Shown: piece by piece, positions 1-5,385 of the stretch
How the letters are laid out: each line of letters begins with the position of its first letter
How positions within the stretch are numbered: position 1 is the stretch's first letter
Assembly (NCBI GenBank): GCA_003601795.1
Contig: PIXU01000199.1
Location: 1-5,385, forward strand
DNA: 5,385 nt
Origin: Candidatus Methanophagales archaeon
Lineage (GTDB): Archaea > Halobacteriota > Syntropharchaeia > Alkanophagales > Methanospirareceae
Direction: 5' to 3'
Notes under the pieces: model-generated
What the model was told of the DNA's origin: nothing
Seen by the model: only the letters and a program-made list of their open reading frames with translations
The model's database searches: none
Made by a program: the position numbers and the translations under genes

Positions 1-831
1 AGATTCAAATATCTTTTTCCCTCCGCCGTATGTATCTCCTTTTTCTTCTCCCCCCTCCTTTCTCCTTTCTCTTGCCTTCCTTGACCATTCTGAGTCCATG
101 AAGGCATAAAAAGCCCTTTCTGGATGCGGCATCAACCCTAATATATTTCCTTCCGGGTTACATATCCCGGCGATATTATGGATAGAGCCGTTAGGATTCC
201 AGGGATAAGATGCATAATTGCCTTCGGGGTCAACATACCGAAAGACAATCTGATCGTTTTCCTCCAGAAGTTGTATATATTCCTCCCTCTTTTTCTCCGC
301 AATAAAAAACTTCCCCTCTGCATGCGCGCAGGGCATCTTCAGGATGCTATTCCTTTCTATCTCTCTTGTGAATACACATTTTCCCCTGCTTTCATGCTTT
401 ATAAGTACAGGACGACATTCAAAACGAGCAGAATCGTTTGTTGTCAGTGCAACCTGCTGCATCCCGGGCTTTTCATCAAGAACAAAACCCGGAAGTAATC
501 CTAATTCCACTAATACCTGGAAGCCGTTGCAGATCCCTAATACAGGTTTCCCATTTTCTATAAAATCCGCTATTTCTTCCCCTAATGCCCCTTTTATCCG
601 TGCAGCGAGTATTGCCCCTGCTCTTACATAATCGCCGGATGAAAAGCCACCAGGTATCACCAGTAAGTCATAATCCTTTAAATTCCTCCTTTCCTCCTCT
701 TTCACTGCTCCTATCAATTGTTTCAGATGCACTATCTCTGCCGATGCACCCAACCTCTTGAAAGCAAAGCTCGTCTCAAGTTCGCAGTTTGTTCCTTCTA
801 TCCGCAGAATGCATATTCTCGATGTCTTCAT
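1..831 (-). CDS. purQ: Phosphoribosylformylglycinamidine synthase, glutaminase subunit PurQ (3' end cut by window)
   Basis: PurQ releases ammonia from glutamine and passes it to PurL (with PurS) to convert FGAR to FGAM, the fourth step of cytosolic de novo purine synthesis. Reading the minus strand from the ATG at 831-829 gives 277 uninterrupted codons with no stop, so the gene continues past position 1. The class I glutamine amidotransferase fold is clear: an N-terminal GTNCELET motif (residues 13-20), the oxyanion segment PGGFSSGDY (60-68), the nucleophile Cys101 in GICNGFQ, and the catalytic His236 and Glu238 in MPHPERA. YPWNPNGS (209-216) is also typical. The visible end, KKIFES, resembles the usual last 10-20 residues, so little is probably missing. 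A charged R/K/E/G-rich stretch (about 251-266) precedes it. The start is supported by an AAGGAG motif nine bases upstream. It is divergent from polC, and purS and purL are not in view. Function is confident from motifs. Confidence 0.95.
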   Translation of the reverse strand, partial: MKTSRICILRIEGTNCELETSFAFKRLGASAEIVHLKQLIGAVKEEERRNLKDYDLLVIPGGFSSGDYVRAGAILAARIKGALGEEIADFIENGKPVLGICNGFQVLVELGLLPGFVLDEKPGMQQVALTTNDSARFECRPVLIKHESRGKCVFTREIERNSILKMPCAHAEGKFFIAEKKREEYIQLLEENDQIVFRYVDPEGNYASYPWNPNGSIHNIAGICNPEGNILGLMPHPERAFYAFMDSEWSRKARERRKEGGEEKGDTYGGGKKIFES

Positions 832-840
832 ATGTTTTTG

Positions 841-846
841 CTCCTT
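841..846 (-). promoter_or_regulatory. Ribosome binding site of purQ
   Basis: On the minus strand the sequence AAGGAG lies nine bases before the purQ ATG (831-829). It matches the anti-Shine-Dalgarno end of archaeal 16S rRNA and fixes this ATG as the start. It also implies a leadered transcript beginning to the right of position 846. Confidence 0.75.
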
Positions 847-863
847 TTTGTATGCGCTAAAAT

Positions 864-878
864 AAAGAAAGATTGTTA
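864..878 (+). repeat. Left arm of 15-bp inverted repeat bracketing polC
   Basis: The 15 bases AAAGAAAGATTGTTA are the exact reverse complement of 4255-4269, just past the polC stop. The match ends sharply on both sides. The arm sits in the purQ/polC divergent region, over the AT-rich candidate promoter. Its role is unknown. It could be a shared regulatory site, a leftover of recombination or insertion, or coincidence in low-complexity sequence. Confidence 0.7.
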
Positions 879-900
879 ATAGAAACCTTTTTTACATGGT

Positions 901-942
901 ATGAACACCAATACGATGGGAGGGAGAAAAGATTTGAGTTGA
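901..942 (+). other. 13-codon upstream ORF in frame with polC
   Basis: An ATG at 901 opens a 13-codon frame (MNTNTMGGRKDLS) that ends in TGA at 940-942. A second TGA follows at 943-945, then one codon, then the polC ATG at 949, all in the same frame. A strong GGGAGGGAG motif (918-926) lies inside it, 22 bases before the polC start. There is no ribosome binding site before the ATG at 901. It may be a leader peptide, but more likely it is chance. Confidence 0.2.
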
Positions 943-943
943 T
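936..943 (+). promoter_or_regulatory. Probable ribosome binding site of polC
   Basis: GAGTTGAT matches the archaeal consensus GAGGTGAT at seven of eight positions and lies five bases before the ATG at 949. This spacing supports 949 as the start. The more canonical GGGAGGGAG at 918-926 is 22 bases away, which is too far for ordinary use. Confidence 0.45.
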
Positions 944-948
944 GAAAG

Positions 949-3900
949 ATGGCCACGACCGCGATATACTATAAAACCTTAACGGATAAACTGGAGAAAG
1001 AAATAGAAATAGCGAAGGAGGCAAGGAAAAAGGGTTTTGACCCTTCGCTCCAGCCAGAAATAGACATAACAAAAGACCTTGCAGCTCGAGTAGAAGCACT
1101 CATGGGAATAAAAGGCGTGGGATCAAGAATAAGAGAATTAGAACGAAATGGTTACAGTAGAGAGGAAATAGCATTAAAAATAGGATACGACTTTGTAGAC
1201 GGTAAATTCGGTAGGTATAAGCGCGTGGAAGTTATAGAGAATGCCGTTAGAACCGCAGTGGCGATTCTCACTGAAGGTGTGGTTGCAGCGCCTTTAGATG
1301 GTATATCACGCATTGAGGTAGGTAAAAACGATGATTCGAGTGAATATATAAAAATATTTTATTCGGGTCCTATAAGAAGTGCAGGTGGGACAGCTCAGGC
1401 GCTTTCTGTATTAGCTGCGGATTTTATAAGGAGAAAAGTGGGTTTTACAGCGTATTCTCCGAGAGAAGAGGAAATAGGAAGGTATGTACTGGAAGTTTCT
1501 GCATATGAACGAATAAGTGGCTTGCAATACACGCCTACCGATGAAGAGATAAAGGAAATCGTAAGGAATTGCCCTATTTGCATAGATGGCGACCCTACCG
1601 AGGATAAAGAGGTTGGTGGCTATAAAGACCTTGAAAGAGTAGCAACGAATAAAATAAGAGGCGGTATGGTGCTTGTTCTCACTGAAGGGCTGGCAATGAA
1701 GGTGGCGAAGATAAAGAGGCATGTAGAGAAACTTGGTATTGAGGGCTGGGACTGGGTGGATAAGCTGGTAAAATCAAAGGTAGAGAGGGGAGCGAGAGAT
1801 TTTTTGGGTGATTTGATAGCTGGCAGACCTGTATTTGGTAGTCCAGCGAAAAAAGGTTCCTTCAGACTTCGATATGGACGTGCTCGTAATTCGGGACTTT
1901 CTGCTATCGGAATACACCCTGCCACAATGTCTTTACTTGAATTCACCGCAACAGGGACGCAGATAAAGCCAGAACTGCCGGGTAAAGCAGGTTGTGTTGT
2001 CCCTGTTGATTCTATTGAAGGTCCAACAGTGAAATTGAAAAACGGTACGCTTGTCACGTTAAAATCCGGAGATAAGTTTGATGAGGAAATAGCAGAGATA
2101 GTGGATTTAGGAGAGATACTCATTGATTATGGCGATTTTTTGGAAACAGGGCATCGTCTATTGCCTGGTGCATACTCGCATGAATGGTGGATAAAGGAGT
2201 TAGAAGAGAAATCAAAGGATGAAGCGGAGAAATGGCGTTTCAAAACGCCAACTCCCGCGGAAGCAATAGAAATCGCATCCCGCATTGCGATTCCGCTGCA
2301 CCCTGCATATACCTATTTTTGGGAAGACATAACAGAAGAAGATAAGGAATATTTGGCAGAATGGATATGCAAGAATGGGATTTTAGAAGATAAATCGTTA
2401 TCCATTCCCAATGACGACAATGGAAGGATAAAGACAATTCTGGAGGATTTGCTTGTCTTGCATCAAACTCATGTGCAAGTCAAACCTGAATCCAAAGGCA
2501 TGATTTTAACGATAGAAGAGCCGAGTGCATTGCTAAGATGTTTGGAGATAAATGATAAATTGAGAAGGGATAAGTCAGTGAGGATAAAGACAAGACCGAA
2601 AGCGCCGACAAGAATAGGCATGAGAATGGGCAGACCAGAGAAATCGAAAGAAAGGATGATGAAACCTGCTCCGCATGCTATCTTTCCCTTGGGAGAATAC
2701 GGAGGAAAGAACAGGTCATTGAAGGAAGCATTAAAGAAAAAAGTGATAGAGGTGGAAGTAGGGATGAGGAGATGCGATGAATGTGGGAATGTATTTCTAT
2801 CATCTTTTTCTATATGTGATAAGTGTGGAGCTTCTTGCTTTCAAACTCAACAGAAGACCAAACCTGCATCCAGAGATAAAAGGAGCATTGATTTATGGGA
2901 ATATTATCAGGCGACAACAAAGAAATTGGGTGACTCATGTGGGACTCTGCCCCACGACCCCGCAAGCCCTGTAAGGGCTTATAACAAACTGGATGTGAAA
3001 TGCGTACAAGGTCTTATTTCAAAACAGAAAGTGGCTGAGCATTTAGCTAAAGGAATATTAAGAGCGAAGCACGGTGTGTTCGTGTTCAAGGATGGCACGA
3101 TAAGATATGATTTAACGAATTTGCCGTTAACACATTTCAAGCCAAAAGAGGTAGGTTTGAGCGTGGAAAAAGCAAAAGAGCTTGGGTATTTGAACGACAT
3201 ACACGGCAAGGATTTGAAGAGCGACCTGCAAATAGTGGAGCTCAAGCAGCAGGATGTCATTATTTCGGTTGATGCCGCGTCGTATTTGCTAAAGGTATCA
3301 AATTTTTTGGATGATTTGTTACAGAGATTCTATGACTTGCCGCCTTATTACCGTGCATCACGCAAGGAAGACCTCGTGGGAAAACTCGTACTTGGACTTG
3401 CACCACACACTTCTGCTGGGATATTGGGCAGGATAATAGGATTCACGAGTGCTTCAGCTTGTTATGGGCATCCTTTTTTCCATGCAGCGAAGCGCAGAAA
3501 CTGTGACGGTGACGAAGATTCTATTATCCTTCTACTCGATGCTTTAATCAATTTCTCGAAGCTCTTTCTACCTGAGAAAAGAGGTGGCAGAATGGATGCT
3601 CCTCTGGTTCTTATCCCATTCATCAATCCAAAGGAAGTGGACAAGGAGGCGCATAACGTTTCCATTGCAAAGGAATATCCACTGGATTTTTACGAGGCGT
3701 GTTGCTCGGAGAAGCATCCAAAAGAGGTGACGATAGAGACGGCATCGAGCAGAATAGGGAAGCCCAAAGATGTTTATAGGTTTGATTACACGCATGATAC
3801 AACGGATATCGCCGCTGGTCCTTTGAATTCGCTGTATAAGACGTTAGGTACAATGGTGGAGAAAATGGAAGCGCAATTAAGATTGGCGAGGATGATAAGA

Positions 3901-4248
3901 GCAGTAAATGAGTGTGAAGTGGCAGAAGCAGTGATAAGAAACCATTTCCTCAGAGATATAAAAGGTAACCTCCGCGCGTTTGGCTCACAGACGATGAGGT
4001 GCAGCAAATGCAATGCGAAATACAGAAGGATACCCCTAAGTGGGAAATGCACGAAGTGTGGTAGTAAAATAGTTCCCACTGTGCATACCGCAAGTATAAA
4101 AAAATATCTTGACGTTTCGTTACGCGTAGCGAAAGAATATCACGTATCTAATTACACAATGCAAAGGCTGGAACTTTTAGAGAAGGATGTGAATTTGCTT
4201 TTTCCGGCAGCAGAGCAAGAACAAAAAGCGTTGAGTGATTTTATGTAA
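949..4248 (+). CDS. polC: DNA polymerase D (PolD) large catalytic subunit DP2
   Basis: DP2 is the polymerase subunit of the heterodimeric archaeal replicative enzyme PolD; it extends primers with dNTPs and pairs with the proofreading subunit DP1, which is not in this window. The 1099-residue length is normal for an intein-free DP2. The helical N-terminus (about 1-60) is followed by the glycine-rich signature GPIRSAGGTAQA (140-151), a CPIC pair (208-211), RMGRPEKSKER (559-569), and a zinc finger C609-x2-C612-x10-C623-x2-C626. The double-psi-barrel active site is NCDGDED, with metal-binding residues N851, D853 and D855. A C-terminal zinc finger follows (C1018, C1021, C1034, C1037). The last eight residues, QKALSDFM (1092-1099), look like a PCNA-binding PIP box. 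Two in-frame TGA codons directly upstream make ATG 949 the first usable ATG, and its N-terminus aligns with known DP2 starts. No frameshift or intein is seen. The gene stands alone between divergent and convergent neighbours. Confidence 0.98.
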   Translation: MATTAIYYKTLTDKLEKEIEIAKEARKKGFDPSLQPEIDITKDLAARVEALMGIKGVGSRIRELERNGYSREEIALKIGYDFVDGKFGRYKRVEVIENAVRTAVAILTEGVVAAPLDGISRIEVGKNDDSSEYIKIFYSGPIRSAGGTAQALSVLAADFIRRKVGFTAYSPREEEIGRYVLEVSAYERISGLQYTPTDEEIKEIVRNCPICIDGDPTEDKEVGGYKDLERVATNKIRGGMVLVLTEGLAMKVAKIKRHVEKLGIEGWDWVDKLVKSKVERGARDFLGDLIAGRPVFGSPAKKGSFRLRYGRARNSGLSAIGIHPATMSLLEFTATGTQIKPELPGKAGCVVPVDSIEGPTVKLKNGTLVTLKSGDKFDEEIAEIVDLGEILIDYGDFLETGHRLLPGAYSHEWWIKELEEKSKDEAEKWRFKTPTPAEAIEIASRIAIPLHPAYTYFWEDITEEDKEYLAEWICKNGILEDKSLSIPNDDNGRIKTILEDLLVLHQTHVQVKPESKGMILTIEEPSALLRCLEINDKLRRDKSVRIKTRPKAPTRIGMRMGRPEKSKERMMKPAPHAIFPLGEYGGKNRSLKEALKKKVIEVEVGMRRCDECGNVFLSSFSICDKCGASCFQTQQKTKPASRDKRSIDLWEYYQATTKKLGDSCGTLPHDPASPVRAYNKLDVKCVQGLISKQKVAEHLAKGILRAKHGVFVFKDGTIRYDLTNLPLTHFKPKEVGLSVEKAKELGYLNDIHGKDLKSDLQIVELKQQDVIISVDAASYLLKVSNFLDDLLQRFYDLPPYYRASRKEDLVGKLVLGLAPHTSAGILGRIIGFTSASACYGHPFFHAAKRRNCDGDEDSIILLLDALINFSKLFLPEKRGGRMDAPLVLIPFINPKEVDKEAHNVSIAKEYPLDFYEACCSEKHPKEVTIETASSRIGKPKDVYRFDYTHDTTDIAAGPLNSLYKTLGTMVEKMEAQLRLARMIRAVNECEVAEAVIRNHFLRDIKGNLRAFGSQTMRCSKCNAKYRRIPLSGKCTKCGSKIVPTVHTASIKKYLDVSLRVAKEYHVSNYTMQRLELLEKDVNLLFPAAEQEQKALSDFM

Positions 4249-4254
4249 TGTAAG

Positions 4255-4269
4255 TAACAATCTTTCTTT
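4255..4269 (-). repeat. Right arm of 15-bp inverted repeat bracketing polC
   Basis: The minus strand here reads AAAGAAAGATTGTTA, identical to 864-878 on the plus strand. The arm begins seven bases after the polC stop codon and overlaps the pyrimidine-rich stretch that probably ends polC transcription. Confidence 0.7.
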
Positions 4270-4276
4270 TCTCCTC
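4261..4276 (+). terminator. Probable polC terminator (T-rich tract)
   Basis: Archaeal RNA polymerase stops at short runs of T without needing a hairpin. TCTTTCTTTTCTCCTC starts 13 bases after the polC stop codon, in the 46-base gap before a convergent gene, so a stop signal is expected here. The runs are broken by C, so it may be leaky. TTTCTTT (4263-4269) could also pair with AAAGAAA (4286-4292) around a 16-base loop, a weak all-A/T stem except for one C-G pair. Confidence 0.4.
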
Positions 4277-4285
4277 TCCATTCAC

Positions 4286-4294
4286 AAAGAAAAA
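4286..4294 (-). terminator. Probable terminator of the radical SAM gene (T5-C-T3)
   Basis: Read on the minus strand, the stop codon TAA (4297-4295) is followed at once by TTTTTCTTT, a typical archaeal oligo-T stop signal. The convergent gap is only 46 bases, so both transcripts must end inside it or run into each other as antisense. Confidence 0.45.
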
Positions 4295-5385
4295 TTAGGT
4301 ATCAGGAATAAAAGAACACAGCGGGTCTTCAGCCCATATATCATCATATTGTGCGTATGCCCTTATCCGGCATCCCCCACCACATAAGTCTTTATAAACG
4401 CAGGTACCACACTTTCCCTTTAAGAATTTCGTCTTTTCCCGGAATGCCGCAAGGACGGGGTTTTCAGAATCATTCCAGAGTTCACTGAATTTTCTTTCCC
4501 TGACATTCCCGATTTTAAACTCTTCTAACTGAGCGAACTGACAGGGATAAACATTCCCCGCCGGGTCAACGTTTGCAACGCGGTCACCGGCACTACATGA
4601 ATCTCCAGTATATTGTAGTAGTTTAAGCGCATTTTCGTATTCCTGGCTATTATCCTCTTTTAGTTTATTCAGCAGATAAACGCCGTCTTGTGGTGCATCA
4701 ACAGTGAGAATTTCCATTTTTGCAGGGTTTAACTCCCTCGCTCTTCGATATAACTGGTCAAAGATACGAGTTACATCTTTCGGTTCCAATTGCAGGTTGT
4801 AAATCTCCCTCCCCCTTCCGCTTGGAACAAGCCAGTAAACGCAAAACCGCGGCACTTTTAATTCGAGGGAAAGGTCAAGTAAGTCCTCTATTTCTTGATA
4901 ATTAGCCCTCGTAATGGTAATTCGGATGCCGGCTTTAAGCCCGATTTCCGCACAGTTCCTCAATGCTTGCACTGCGCGCTTAAAGCACCCAGGCTGATTT
5001 CTGATGGCATCGTGCGTTTCTTCCTTAGCGCCGTCCAGCGATACACCAACATACTCGACTCCGCGCGCCTTTATTTTCGATGCAACTTCTTTTGTTATCA
5101 GTGTGCCATTGGTACTCAGTGCAGTTTTCAGCCCTTTTTCAGTTGCGTATTCAGCGAGTTCCCAGAAATCTTTTCTTACCAACGGTTCGCCGCCCGTGAA
5201 CAGAAGCAAAGGGACTTTCATTTCTGCGAGGTCGGCGATGAAGGCTTTCGCCTCTTCCAATGATAGCTCATCTCTGCCATTCAATTCAGGTCTGGCACTG
5301 ATGTAGCAATGAGCACATGCTAAGTTACATTTATTCGTGATGTTCCAGAAAATCACGGGTCTGCGCGTTTCCGCGAATGCCAGTA
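4295..5385 (-). CDS. Radical SAM/SPASM protein, AhbC/NirJ-like (5' end cut by window)
   Basis: This is a radical S-adenosylmethionine enzyme with a SPASM domain. Numbering residues from the GTG codon at 5356-5354, the SAM cluster motif is C10-x3-C14-x2-C17 (CNLACAHC), followed by TGGEPL (54-59), STNG (81-84) and SLDG (106-109). The C-terminal SPASM domain has the full set C254-x12-G-x4-C272, C316-x2-C319-x5-C325-x3-C329-x17-C347, which binds two extra 4Fe-4S clusters. The segments VYWLVPSGRGREI, EILTVDAPQDGVYL, GNVRERKFSELW and IWAEDPLC recall AhbC (12,18-didecarboxysiroheme deacetylase) and NirJ of heme and heme d1 synthesis. Peptide maturases are the alternative. The frame stays open upstream of that GTG to the window edge and reads LAFAETRRPVIFWNIT, which matches the family, so the GTG is an internal valine and the true start lies beyond 5385. 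Radical SAM identity is certain; substrate is tentative. Confidence 0.9.
   Translation of the reverse strand, partial: LAFAETRRPVIFWNITNKCNLACAHCYISARPELNGRDELSLEEAKAFIADLAEMKVPLLLFTGGEPLVRKDFWELAEYATEKGLKTALSTNGTLITKEVASKIKARGVEYVGVSLDGAKEETHDAIRNQPGCFKRAVQALRNCAEIGLKAGIRITITRANYQEIEDLLDLSLELKVPRFCVYWLVPSGRGREIYNLQLEPKDVTRIFDQLYRRARELNPAKMEILTVDAPQDGVYLLNKLKEDNSQEYENALKLLQYTGDSCSAGDRVANVDPAGNVYPCQFAQLEEFKIGNVRERKFSELWNDSENPVLAAFREKTKFLKGKCGTCVYKDLCGGGCRIRAYAQYDDIWAEDPLCSFIPDT

Larger units (their letters stand above)
832..948. promoter_or_regulatory. Divergent control region between purQ and polC
   Basis: This 117-base gap must hold the promoters for both divergent genes. AT-rich candidates for archaeal TATA boxes are the stretch at 858-867 and the one around 875-884. 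Read on the minus strand, a box near 879 would start purQ transcription around 853 and leave a short leader containing its ribosome binding site. Read on the plus strand, the same box would start polC transcription around 904. Neither has a clear BRE, so the assignments are inference. The gap also contains one arm (864-878) of a 15-bp inverted repeat whose partner lies just after polC. Confidence 0.4.

Noticed and set aside
178..498. Plus-strand 106-codon open frame (and an overlapping one at 344-631)
   Set aside because: Both lie antisense to the well-supported purQ gene, have no recognisable motifs or ribosome binding site, and are shadows of its codons.
897..910. Small TGGT/ACCA inverted repeat around a six-base loop in the polC leader
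   Set aside because: A four-bp stem is too short to separate from chance, and no regulator-like half-site is recognisable.
857..1099. Minus-strand 80-codon frame with a hydrophobic N-terminus across the polC start
   Set aside because: It would overlap the purQ promoter region and the polC start; the hydrophobicity comes from complementing charged codons of the DP2 N-terminus, and no start signal supports it.
1620..2123. Minus-strand 167-codon open frame inside polC
   Set aside because: It is antisense to conserved DP2 sequence and Ser/Pro/Thr-rich as expected from complementing purine-rich codons; no family resemblance.
3786..4079. Minus-strand 97-codon frame opposite the DP2 C-terminal region
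   Set aside because: It is antisense to highly conserved DP2 sequence including part of the zinc finger, with no independent coding evidence.
4895..5263. Plus-strand 122-codon frame opposite the radical SAM gene (and another at 5004-5306)
   Set aside because: The minus strand carries an intact radical SAM core here; the plus frames are shadows with no motifs.

Overview
The window reads as chromosomal DNA of a euryarchaeon. The decisive marker is a complete gene for the large, catalytic subunit (DP2) of the archaea-specific family D DNA polymerase. Heavy use of ATA for isoleucine and AGA/AGG for arginine, Shine-Dalgarno motifs and tight intergenic spacing fit this. A radical SAM/SPASM enzyme resembling the alternative heme (Ahb) pathway suggests an anaerobe. 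A methanogen- or ANME-related lineage is my guess, but the sequence alone does not settle it.

Layout: positions 1-831 (minus strand) hold the first 277 codons of purQ, the glutaminase subunit of phosphoribosylformylglycinamidine synthase. Its frame is still open at the left edge. A 117-base divergent control region (832-948) separates it from polC/DP2 (949-4248, plus strand). After a 46-base convergent gap (4249-4294) comes a radical SAM/SPASM gene on the minus strand (4295-5385), open at the right edge, so its N-terminus is missing.

The three genes serve different processes: purine synthesis, replication, and probably tetrapyrrole or peptide modification. Their orientations (purQ and polC divergent, polC and the radical SAM gene convergent) mean that no two share a transcript. 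I see no tRNA, rRNA, CRISPR array, insertion sequence or defence module, and no evidence for a new multi-gene system.

The most unusual non-coding signal is a perfect 15-bp inverted repeat with one arm in each intergenic gap, so that the two arms bracket polC. Other points of interest are the odd leader directly before the polC start, a radical SAM protein with an AhbC-like body but a complete seven-cysteine SPASM signature, a polypurine-coded charged insert near the PurQ C-terminus, and a clear difference in isoleucine codon choice between the radical SAM gene and the other two.
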